Of a stretch of 64,000 nt of DNA, positions 8,874 through 16,253 are shown in pieces. The stretch is from an uncultured Woeseiaceae bacterium (GTDB lineage: Bacteria > Pseudomonadota > Gammaproteobacteria > Steroidobacterales > Woeseiaceae). Location: contig CALZJH010000005.1 of NCBI GenBank assembly GCA_945787845.1, positions 62,001 to 126,000 on the forward strand, written 5' to 3'. Positions within the stretch are counted from its first letter, which is position 1. Every line of letters starts with the position of its first letter. The translations under genes and the position numbers were made by a program. The notes below the pieces were generated by a model that was given only the letters and a program-made list of their open reading frames with translations, was not told the origin of the DNA and ran no database searches.

Positions 8874-9431
8874 ATGAACATCGACGTACCCCTCAAAGAA
8901 CTGGGCGCCGTGGACGCCCAGGCATTGATCGACACCGTCCTCGGTCTCGACGACGATGCCTGGTTCCTGAACGTCAATCGGCAAAACGATTACGAGGTCC
9001 ACAAACAGACGCAGTCCGTGGTCATGGTGTTTTGTGACGGGCCGGCGAACGACCTGCAGGTCAGCAAGGAAGCCGGGTGGGACCTGCTGGCTGAAACAGC
9101 GATCCCGGTGATGCACGATCTGATCGCGAAATTCTACCCGCCGGGCGGCACAATTATTCGAGCTATGGCGGCGAAATTGCTGTCAGGCGGCCGCATCAAT
9201 CCGCACTTCGACAGTCACCCGACCTTCCGCGCCAGCCACCGTATTCACATACCGGTGACGACGAATCCCCGGGTACGCTTCACGATTGATGGTAAGCCCT
9301 TTCATCTGAAAGTCGGGCAGGCCTATGAGATCAACAACCAGAAGACGCATTCGGTGATCAACAGCGGTAAGGACGACCGCATTACGTTCATTTTCGACTA
9401 CATGCCGCCTGACTTCGTCGCCCGGGCCTAG
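8874..9431 (+). CDS. Aspartyl/asparaginyl beta-hydroxylase family protein
   Basis: A 185-residue non-heme iron, 2-oxoglutarate dioxygenase of the Asp/Asn beta-hydroxylase (AspH/LpxO-like) family. The core motif NPHFDSHPTFRASHRIHIP gives the iron His and the 2-OG contacts. The distal iron His and 2-OG-binding Arg come later in NQKTHSVINSGKDDR. It hydroxylates a protein side chain or a small molecule. The frame runs open from 8403, but that is antisense to the receptor gene; ATG 8874 gives the family length. It ends with a 4-base CTAG overlap against the TPR-sulfotransferase gene. Confidence 0.88.
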   Translation: MNIDVPLKELGAVDAQALIDTVLGLDDDAWFLNVNRQNDYEVHKQTQSVVMVFCDGPANDLQVSKEAGWDLLAETAIPVMHDLIAKFYPPGGTIIRAMAAKLLSGGRINPHFDSHPTFRASHRIHIPVTTNPRVRFTIDGKPFHLKVGQAYEINNQKTHSVINSGKDDRITFIFDYMPPDFVARA

Positions 9432-11452
9432 TCCGGATAATTTTCGGGCTGCCAGTCCTCGGGCAAGGTGCGCAGGAGAGGCTCAAGCACGTCGATCATC
9501 GGTCCCAGGTGCTTCTCGTAGCGGCGCCACAAATGTTTTGAGGTCGCGTAGATCGGCTTGCGCACCTGCTCCGAGCTCGCGGTCTTAACGGCGCGCTCAT
9601 TTTCGTAAAAACGCAGGCAGGCATCGTTCCACGGCAGGTCACAGTACTCGAGTATGCGTCGCACCTGGGTTTCCAGGTCGTCGACGACGTCTTCGTACTG
9701 CACATCCAGCACCTTGCCCGGCAGTACCTCATGCCAGTGGTCCATCAGCCGCTGGTATTCCATATAAAACTCGGCCAGTTCGAACTGGTCGTAGGTAAAC
9801 GGCTGGCCGCGCGCGAACATCTGTTTGAAACTGCCGAGACAGCTGTCCAGTGGATGACGTTTTGCGTTGATGACCCTGGCGTTCGGCAGAATCAGGCTTA
9901 AGAAACCGATATGCGCGAAGTTATTCGGCAGCTTGTCGGTAAAACGGGGCAGTTCGGTTTCACGATGCCGTGTCGTGCGCTGCAGATATTCTTCGCCAAG
10001 TTTCGCGAATTCGTCATCGTCGAGTAACGGCACGACCAGCGGATAGGTCTTGCGGTCTTCACGCTGCAGGCCGATGGAGCGCGCAACACGCGCAAGGTCC
10101 GGCAGCTCGTGCGTACCCTCGACATCGGGATGGCTGGCGAGAATCTGCTCAATCAGCGTAGATCCCGATCTTGGCAAACCCACGATCAGGATCGGCGCAT
10201 TGCTCTCGCACCCGACGCCGGCTCGCTCGGCGAAAAACTCCTTCGAGAAAGTCTCGATGAAATTATCGTGGAGGTCAACCGTCTGCACCGGGTCATAGGT
10301 CTCGCGCTGGCGGCGATTCTCATTGCCTTTCGCGTAGTACTCAAAGGCCTTGTCGTAGTCCTGCCTGTCTTCGTAAGCCTTGCCGAGGGCAAAGAAAAAA
10401 CATGCCCGCTGCTCTTCAATGAGGGAGTCCCTGGCCGCGCGCTTCTCCATGGTCGCAATATCGTCATCGGTAAAGCGGAAGGTCTTGAGGTTGGCGAGGC
10501 TCCACCAGGTCTCGCCGTGATCCGGATTGTGCTCGACGCAGCTGCGGTAGCTGGCTATTGCCGCTTCCTGATCGCCAACCGTCTTCAGTACGTGCCCAAT
10601 GCCCGACAAGGCGCCGAAATTTCCGGCATCGATAGCGACGGCCTTTTGCAGCATCTCCATCGCCTCGTCGTGCGCACCAATCATCGCGAATATGGTGCCT
10701 GCCGACGTATACCCATTCGGTTTATTGGGTTCCAGGCGGATTGCGCGGCGATATGCCTCGAGGGCGGCCTCGGTTTTGTCCTGCTCCTGGCGGGCCATCC
10801 CCATGTCCATCCAGCCCTGGAAGTAATCGGGCGCCAGTTCCAGTGCCCTTTCCAAGAGCATTTCGGCATCGCCCCACTGCTTGGCACGCATCGCAACACC
10901 GGCCAGCAGGCGCAGCGCATCGACATTGGTCGGGTCCCGCAGCAGCACATCGCGGTATACCGCCTCTGCCTCGCGAACCTTGCCCATACGCTGCAAATTC
11001 AGGCCACGAACGAGGTCTTCGCGGTACGGCGTCAGCTTGAAGGACTCCTCGAACTCTCGCGTCGCGTCGTCCTCCTTACCCATGAAGGTCAGGACTTTCG
11101 CTTTCTTCATCCGAATAGATCCGCTGCCCGGCTCCAGCTCCGCCGCACGCTCCAGCGCATCCAGCGCCTCGGCCAGGCGTCCCTGCATGATCAGCGCCTC
11201 GGCGAGGCCTTCATGCGCTCTTGAGAAATCCGAAAAGATACTCACCGCGCGGGACAGCGTGTGTTCAGCCTCCTGCGGCTTCTGTTGGCGAATCAGCGAT
11301 GCGCCTAACAGGCACAGCAGGTTGGCGTCCCGCGGGTGTGCATTCAGCGCCTGCCGGCAGATCCGCTCCGCCATGACCGCGTCGCCACCGCGCAGGAAGG
11401 TGGTGGCGCGATCAAAGGACGCTTTGGGTGTGTCGTGTTCGTTTTCGTGCAC
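9428..11452 (-). CDS. Tetratricopeptide-repeat sulfotransferase
   Basis: A 674-residue protein in two parts. Residues about 15-370 are tandem TPR units (for example LGASLIRQQKPQEAEHTLSR and the following repeats). From about 420 there is a sulfotransferase domain whose 5-prime-PAPS loop reads VGLPRSGSTLIEQIL. A further helix with DSCLGSFKQMFARG and YQRLMDHWHEVLPG supports the PAPS-dependent sulfotransferase fold. The TPR part probably selects a protein or peptide substrate and the enzyme transfers sulfate from PAPS. It is a single gene, convergent with the hydroxylase and divergent from the PYROXD2-like gene. Confidence 0.9.
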   Translation of the reverse strand: MHENEHDTPKASFDRATTFLRGGDAVMAERICRQALNAHPRDANLLCLLGASLIRQQKPQEAEHTLSRAVSIFSDFSRAHEGLAEALIMQGRLAEALDALERAAELEPGSGSIRMKKAKVLTFMGKEDDATREFEESFKLTPYREDLVRGLNLQRMGKVREAEAVYRDVLLRDPTNVDALRLLAGVAMRAKQWGDAEMLLERALELAPDYFQGWMDMGMARQEQDKTEAALEAYRRAIRLEPNKPNGYTSAGTIFAMIGAHDEAMEMLQKAVAIDAGNFGALSGIGHVLKTVGDQEAAIASYRSCVEHNPDHGETWWSLANLKTFRFTDDDIATMEKRAARDSLIEEQRACFFFALGKAYEDRQDYDKAFEYYAKGNENRRQRETYDPVQTVDLHDNFIETFSKEFFAERAGVGCESNAPILIVGLPRSGSTLIEQILASHPDVEGTHELPDLARVARSIGLQREDRKTYPLVVPLLDDDEFAKLGEEYLQRTTRHRETELPRFTDKLPNNFAHIGFLSLILPNARVINAKRHPLDSCLGSFKQMFARGQPFTYDQFELAEFYMEYQRLMDHWHEVLPGKVLDVQYEDVVDDLETQVRRILEYCDLPWNDACLRFYENERAVKTASSEQVRKPIYATSKHLWRRYEKHLGPMIDVLEPLLRTLPEDWQPENYPD

Positions 11453-11561
11453 GTTATTTCTTTCCGCTGAATACTGCGGCCAGAATCATAACAGCGAGCG
11501 CTGCCATCGGGGCAACAAACAGCTAACATTCCGCCTATGTCCAACCCAGACGAAACTCGAC

Positions 11562-13151
11562 ATGCAACATGACGTCATCATTATCGGCGCAGGCCACAAC
11601 GGGCTGACCGCGGCTGCGTATCTCGCACAGGCCGGGAAGAAAGTACTCGTACTCGAGCGCCGCGACGTCGTGGGAGGATGCGCCGTTACCGAGGAAGTTG
11701 ACCCCGACCTCGCTCCGGGTTGCCGTGTTTCCACAGCCTCCTATATTGCGAGCATGCTGAGGCCGACGATCATCAGGGACCTCAAGCTCGGCGCTTACGG
11801 ATTGAAAATGGTCGCATGCGATCCCGGCGTACAGGCGGCATTCGACGATGGTGACGTGGTCGCCTGGTGGGGCGACGAACCAAGGATGCGAAACGAACTC
11901 GAGCGCATTGCGCCGGACGACGTGGCGCGCTTCTTTGAGACCGAGGAAGAACTGAAACGCCTCGCGGCGTACCTGCAGCCGTTCTTCCTCGAGTCGCCGC
12001 CCGATCTGCATGCCCGCGGAATACGCAAGGTCGTGGAACAGTGGAAGATGTGGCGGCGGTTTCGCGGCGTTACCGGAGACGACATCAGCGGCCTGATGCG
12101 CTTCCTGACCGGGTCGCTCGGCGAGTTCCTTGATCGGCGTTTCGAATCCGACAAGCTGAAACGCCTGATCCTGTCCAACAGTCTGTACGGCAAGCATGGC
12201 GGACCTTACCAGCCCGGCACGGCCATGGGCCTGCTGTTTCATTTACTGAGTGGCGGCGATGCCGAGCAGCAAGCCTGGCAGGGACACGTCATTGGCGGCA
12301 TGGGCGCCATCACCCAGGCACTGCGTGCCGCGTGCGAGGACCTTGGTGTCGAAATACGGACGTCGGCGCCCGTGGTGCAGATCAACGTCGCCAACGGCAA
12401 GGCGACCGGCGTCACGCTTGAATCGGGCGAGGTGTGTGACGCTGCGCTCGTCGTCTCCAACGCGGATCCGAAGCGCACTTTCCTGGGGCTTGTCGACAAC
12501 ACCGAACTCGACGCGGAATTCCGGCGCGATGTGCGCAATATCCGCATGGACGGTCCGGCCGGGAAGGTGAATTTCGTGCTGTCCGAGGAACCGCGCGTCA
12601 ACGGCATGCCGGCCGATCGAACGAAGCCCCAACGCTCGCTGTTCACGCTGATCCCGACGCTTGCGGAGGCCGAGACGAATTACAACGCGTCGCAGCGTGG
12701 CGAGTTGCCCGAGCGGCTGTGGGTCGACTGCGTGCTTGCCTCCAACGCGGACGACACGCTCGCGCCGGCAGGACGACACATGCTTACCTGTTTCGTGCAG
12801 TACCTGCCCTACTCGCTGCGCACCGGTAGCTGGGACGACCAGCGCGAGCGGCTGGGCGACCGCGTTACCGAGCTGATCGGGCAGTTTGCCCCAAACCTGC
12901 CGGGCTCCATCGTGGCGAGGCGCGTCTACACGCCTGTCGATCTCGAGGCGACCTTCGGCATCACCGAAGGCAACATATTCCATGGCGATATCTCGCTCGA
13001 GCAGATGTTCTTCATGCGGCCTTTGCCACGCTGGGCGCACTACCAGACGCCCATCGATAACTTATGGTTATGTGGCGCCGGCACCCATCCGGGCGGCGGC
13101 GTAACCGGCGCACCGGGCTATAACGCGGCCCACGCGATCCTGCGTCACTAA
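11562..13151 (+). CDS. PYROXD2-like NAD(P)/FAD-dependent oxidoreductase (phytoene-desaturase fold)
   Basis: A 529-residue flavoprotein. The N-terminal FAD motif IIIGAGHNGLTAAAYLAQAGKK is at residues 5-26 with the acid LER at the end of the second strand. The C-terminal FAD motif GAGTHPGGGVTGAPGYNAA is just before the end. This arrangement is typical of the CrtI/PYROXD2 group; substrates are rarely known and no carotenoid genes are here. Two further members of the family are at 24107-27260. The frame opens at 10881 inside the sulfotransferase gene, but ATG 11562 starts right before the FAD strand. An 11-codon ORF at 11537 precedes it and is probably chance. Confidence 0.88.
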   Translation: MQHDVIIIGAGHNGLTAAAYLAQAGKKVLVLERRDVVGGCAVTEEVDPDLAPGCRVSTASYIASMLRPTIIRDLKLGAYGLKMVACDPGVQAAFDDGDVVAWWGDEPRMRNELERIAPDDVARFFETEEELKRLAAYLQPFFLESPPDLHARGIRKVVEQWKMWRRFRGVTGDDISGLMRFLTGSLGEFLDRRFESDKLKRLILSNSLYGKHGGPYQPGTAMGLLFHLLSGGDAEQQAWQGHVIGGMGAITQALRAACEDLGVEIRTSAPVVQINVANGKATGVTLESGEVCDAALVVSNADPKRTFLGLVDNTELDAEFRRDVRNIRMDGPAGKVNFVLSEEPRVNGMPADRTKPQRSLFTLIPTLAEAETNYNASQRGELPERLWVDCVLASNADDTLAPAGRHMLTCFVQYLPYSLRTGSWDDQRERLGDRVTELIGQFAPNLPGSIVARRVYTPVDLEATFGITEGNIFHGDISLEQMFFMRPLPRWAHYQTPIDNLWLCGAGTHPGGGVTGAPGYNAAHAILRH

Positions 13152-13237
13152 GCGCTGACGCCCGTTCACCCGTCGTTCATGCAGCCCGTCTAATCTGCCT
13201 GTCTATCAACCCGCAAAAGCGGCGAGGGAGACAGATT

Positions 13238-13789
13238 ATGCTTAAGAAAACACTGGTTGTTACGACACTATTCTTCGTTTTCGGTATGGCACAGGCTGCG
13301 GAACCGAAATCTCACGGCGCGTACATCGGCGGCGGCATGGGCACGTCGCTGTTTAACGATGACGACGCCTTCGCAGGCTTCACGAGAGACGACTCCGATA
13401 CGACGACGATGCTGTTCGCCGGTTACAAAGTCTTCAAATACCTGGCCATAGAAGGCCGTTATTCCGATTTCGGTACGTTCAGCATCGACGGTGCCGCCTT
13501 TGACGTTTCGGCATTATCGGCGCACCTCGTCGGCACGGTACCTTTTGGCGACAGCGGCTGGGAACTATACGGTCAGCTCGGGTACGGCACGCTGGAATTC
13601 GACGCCGGCTTTGGCATCGACGACGACCAGTCGGCCGCGGCCGGAGGTATTGGCCTGCGCTACAGCCCATCGCCCAATATCTCGCTCGGCATCCAGGCCG
13701 ACGCGTTTGTGTGGGAAGACGACCTGTTTGGTCCAAGCTATGACCTTGGCATTATTGGAACATCGCTGACGGCACGCATCATCTTCTAG
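13238..13789 (+). CDS. Outer-membrane beta-barrel protein (OmpA-like barrel)
   Basis: A 183-residue protein with a Sec signal peptide ending AQA at about residue 20, then alternating beta strands such as AYIGGGMGTS, LFAGYKVFKYLAIEGRYSDFG and LYGQLGYGTLEFDA, ending in a terminal Phe (TARIIF). This is the usual pattern of an eight-strand outer-membrane barrel of the OmpW/OmpA transmembrane type. The ATG has a strong GAGGGAGA box 8 bases before it. The gene at 14221 repeats its C-terminal third. Its function is structural or unknown. Confidence 0.85.
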   Translation: MLKKTLVVTTLFFVFGMAQAAEPKSHGAYIGGGMGTSLFNDDDAFAGFTRDDSDTTTMLFAGYKVFKYLAIEGRYSDFGTFSIDGAAFDVSALSAHLVGTVPFGDSGWELYGQLGYGTLEFDAGFGIDDDQSAAAGGIGLRYSPSPNISLGIQADAFVWEDDLFGPSYDLGIIGTSLTARIIF

Positions 13790-13901
13790 GCCCCGCCGGA
13801 AGATTCCTTTCCCGGCTTGACGCAGAAATCCGACGCGAGTCGTCGCGTCGGGTCACTACAACGCGTACAGTCACGAACACACGCCCTATTGGAGAACGAC
13901 T

Positions 13902-14104
13902 TGTCGGATCTGACGCTGGACAACATCGAGCAAGAACTACGGTTATTGAATGTCAATCTGGCCGAAGCGAATGACATCGCCATGTTATCGGCATTCTCGG
14001 CAATGCCTGCTGATCTTGACAATGACAGCAGGAAAGCACTGCGTCAGCTCCGTGACAGGATGATGCAGCGAGCGGTTAATCGCGGCACTACCCAGACCTC
14101 CTGA
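13902..14104 (+). CDS. Hypothetical small protein
   Basis: A possible 66-residue protein beginning at TTG 13902, which has a GGAG box 6 bases upstream; the frame is open to an earlier TTG at 13817 (95 residues). The predicted protein is helical and charged (DNIEQELRLLNVNLAEAND, then RKALRQLRDRMMQRAVN), with no signal peptide. I do not recognise it. Lack of an ATG makes it uncertain. It lies between the two barrel genes and its stop is directly followed by the folded element at 14105-14206. Confidence 0.4.
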
Positions 14105-14206
14105 CCGCCGTCGATAAGGCTGTTGATTGCGGTGACGCATGGAACTGTGACAGGCGTACGCGCCTGTCACGAGCCTATCGACTACCCTGTAAATCGTAAC
14201 CGGCGG
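14105..14206 (+). promoter_or_regulatory. Candidate structured RNA or cis-regulatory element
   Basis: This intergenic stretch contains nested complementarity. The outer helix is 14110-14121 paired with 14172-14182, 11 base pairs with one bulged A. Inside it are a 4-bp hairpin TGCG-GTGA-CGCA (14128-14139) with a GNRA-type loop and a perfect 10-bp hairpin 14147-14156 with 14161-14170 and a TACG loop. Together they can form a three-way junction. A competing pairing CCGCC (14105-14109) with GGCGG (14202-14206) is possible. It lies 15 bases before the start of the next gene and has no T-run, so a simple terminator is unlikely. It does not match a riboswitch class I know. Confidence 0.5.
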
Positions 14207-14220
14207 CACCAGGATGGATT

Positions 14221-14571
14221 ATGTCGAAACGCATTGCAGGGATCGCATTGCTCGTCTCGCTGTTCGCGACAAGTGCTGTCGCTGAATCGCCGGCTGACGC
14301 GCTCCATGCGGACGCACGCGTTGTCCGGCTGGGCAACGACAGCTGGGAGTTGTTCCGGCCCGAGGGTCGTGCACAGACCCTGTTCGACCTGACCTACCTG
14401 ACCAGTGACCTGTGGTCGGACCGCGCCGGCCTGGGCCTGCGCTATCGCTCTTCCCCGCACCTGACCTTCGATTTGCGAATCGACCCGTTTACACAGCCCC
14501 GCGACTTAATCGGTCCGATCTACGATTTCGACATCGGCGCCACGGTCCTGGCGCTGCGCGTGAGTTTCTGA
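14221..14571 (+). CDS. Short exported protein, shortened paralog of the barrel at 13238
   Basis: A 116-residue protein with signal peptide ending AVA (about residue 21). Its last 45 residues follow the C-terminus of the barrel protein at 13238: GLRY-SSPHLTFDLRID against GLRY-SPSPNISLGIQAD, then DLIGPIYDFDIG against DLFGPSYDLGIIG, ending in Phe. The WELF segment near residue 42 matches WELY in the longer protein. It therefore keeps the signal and the last three or four strands and lacks about 65 residues of the middle. It may be a remnant or a small protein of its own. The ATG has AGGATGG upstream. Confidence 0.6.
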   Translation: MSKRIAGIALLVSLFATSAVAESPADALHADARVVRLGNDSWELFRPEGRAQTLFDLTYLTSDLWSDRAGLGLRYRSSPHLTFDLRIDPFTQPRDLIGPIYDFDIGATVLALRVSF

Positions 14572-14627
14572 CGCGACTCCACCCTATTAGTTAATGCGCG
14601 CTGCGGCATTGCTTGTATGCTACGGCG

Positions 14628-15260
14628 ATGACCACGCACGTCTACTTCGATCTCGACGGTACGCTGACCGACCCTTACGAGGGCATCACGAAGTGCATCC
14701 TGTATGCGCTCGATGAGCTCGGGTTCCCGCATCCCGACGATGACTACCTCTATAGCTGCATCGGCCCGCCCCTGTGGGACACTTTTCCGGAGCTGGTTGG
14801 CGACGACCTGACCAGAAAGGCGGTCGACCTGTACCGCGAACGTTTCGTCGAGGTTGGCTGGCAGGAAAACAAGCCTTACGACGGCATCGTGGACGCCCTC
14901 GATGCCATCGCCAGTGCCGGCCACCTGCTGTTCGTTGCAACAGCAAAGCCGCATAGGCATGCGGCGCGCATTGTCGAGCACTTCGGCATGGGCGAATTCT
15001 TCGCCACGGTTTATGGCAGCGAACTCGACGGCACGCGCGGCACCAAGACGGAGCTGCTGGAATTTGCAATTGGCAGGAACCCGGGCGGCGCGCGCCACGT
15101 TATGGTTGGCGATCGCAAGCACGACCTCATCGGCGCAGTGGCCAACCGGATGACGCCGGTCGGCGTTGCCTATGGCTACGGCTCGGTAGCGGAACTTGAG
15201 GGCGCCGGTGCATCGGCCATCGCCGCATCACCTGCCGACCTGCCAGGAATACTTATCTGA
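14628..15260 (+). CDS. HAD-family hydrolase (phosphoglycolate phosphatase-like)
   Basis: A 210-residue haloacid-dehalogenase phosphatase. Motif I FDLDGTLTD is at the N-terminus with both catalytic aspartates. Motif II is FVATAKPH near residue 102, and motif III/IV is VMVGDRKHDLIGA near 157. The cap resembles that of Gph/PpaX-like proteins (GIGPPLWDTFPEL corresponds to the usual GxPL segment). Likely substrates are phosphoglycolate, a nucleotide or another small phosphate. ATG 14628 puts motif I at residue 5; a TTG at 14613 would add five residues. It overlaps the convergent methyltransferase gene by 8 bases. Confidence 0.88.
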   Translation: MTTHVYFDLDGTLTDPYEGITKCILYALDELGFPHPDDDYLYSCIGPPLWDTFPELVGDDLTRKAVDLYRERFVEVGWQENKPYDGIVDALDAIASAGHLLFVATAKPHRHAARIVEHFGMGEFFATVYGSELDGTRGTKTELLEFAIGRNPGGARHVMVGDRKHDLIGAVANRMTPVGVAYGYGSVAELEGAGASAIAASPADLPGILI

Positions 15261-16185
15261 GTACGTGACGCATTGCCTGAATGTGCTCGGGCCCCATACG
15301 ACAACAGCCGCCGACAATGCTGGCACCGGCCTCAACCCAGCGGCGCGCCGCAGCCGCGCAGTCGCCCGGCGTCACTGTGCCGGACCACGAATTGTCCTCG
15401 ACACGGTAGGTCTCGCCCGAATTGGGATAGGCCATGACCGCCTTGCCCGGCACCGCCTCGCGAATTCTCCGCACCAGCTCGGGCACGAATTGCGGCGGCG
15501 TGCAGTTGATGCCGACAGCCGCAACACGCGGGTGCTCGTCGAACAAGGCTGCGACATCTTCAATTGGCGCCCCATCGACCACGTGCGCGCCGTCGCGGCA
15601 GGAGAAACTGATCCACGCCGGTGTCGCGCAATTAGCCAGCAGCTCCGCCAGTACCTCGGCCTCCAGGCGGGAAGGAATGGTCTCCAGCGCCAGCACATCG
15701 GCGCCGCTGTGATCGAACAGCGCGAGGCGGGACGCGTGAAACTGTCGCAGCGTGCCAGCCGCGACGCCGTAGTCGCCTTTGTACTCTGAACCGTCATGCA
15801 GCATGGCTCCGTAAGGACCAAGGCTGGCTGCGATCAGCGGCACGAACCGGCTCTCCGGGTGCGCGCGCCGATACTCTTCAAGTGCGCGTCGAGCCAGTGC
15901 CACAGACAGCAGCATCAATTCGTCCGCCTCCGATGCCGACAGTCCGAGGGTTGCGAACCCCTCACGACTCGCCTGATAGCTTGCTGTCGCGACACACTCG
16001 GCCCCGACCTCGAGGTATGCCCGGGTCGCTGCGACGATTTCATCAGGATTGGTTTGCAGTAATGACGCAGACCAGAGCGCATTGCCGATATAGCAGCCCT
16101 GGGCCTCGAGCTGGGTCGCAAGACCCCCGTCCAGGATCAGCGGCACATCCCTTGCGAGCGCTTTCAGGAATGGTTTTCTGCTCAT
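15253..16185 (-). CDS. mmuM: Homocysteine S-methyltransferase family protein
   Basis: A 310-residue zinc-dependent methyltransferase. The opening LDGGLATQLEAQG matches the family, and the three zinc cysteines are visible: Cys228 in GINCTPP and Cys294-Cys295 in GGCCR near the C-terminus. MmuM-type enzymes make methionine from homocysteine and S-methylmethionine or SAM; related enzymes use betaine (BHMT) or DMSP. The length fits MmuM. In a window with many methylated-amine candidates a betaine donor is thinkable but not shown. It is monocistronic. Confidence 0.87.
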   Translation of the reverse strand: MSRKPFLKALARDVPLILDGGLATQLEAQGCYIGNALWSASLLQTNPDEIVAATRAYLEVGAECVATASYQASREGFATLGLSASEADELMLLSVALARRALEEYRRAHPESRFVPLIAASLGPYGAMLHDGSEYKGDYGVAAGTLRQFHASRLALFDHSGADVLALETIPSRLEAEVLAELLANCATPAWISFSCRDGAHVVDGAPIEDVAALFDEHPRVAAVGINCTPPQFVPELVRRIREAVPGKAVMAYPNSGETYRVEDNSWSGTVTPGDCAAAARRWVEAGASIVGGCCRMGPEHIQAMRHVLR

Positions 16186-16207
16186 CTGCCTCAGCTTACT
16201 TCACTTA

Positions 16208-16250
16208 ACCAAGCCGCGCTTGGTACTGTAGGACCAGCCTTGGGAGGTCC
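16208..16250 (+). promoter_or_regulatory. Leader hairpins covering the ribosome-binding site
   Basis: Two hairpins directly before the double amidohydrolase gene. The first is ACCAAGC (16208-16214) with GCTTGGT (16218-16224). The second is GGACC (16231-16235) with GGTCC (16246-16250), and it contains the GGGAGG ribosome site (16242-16247). Folding could dampen translation initiation at ATG 16254. This is inference from complementarity only. Confidence 0.35.
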
Positions 16251-16253
16251 TGT

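Noticed and set aside
10109-11224. 371-codon plus-strand ORF
   Set aside because: It lies antisense within the TPR-sulfotransferase, whose repeats and PAPS loop are clear; the antisense product shows no motif.
11537-11572. 11-codon ORF overlapping the start of the PYROXD2-like gene
   Set aside because: It could be a leader peptide by position, but has no codon pattern, stem-loop or ribosome site that would point to attenuation.
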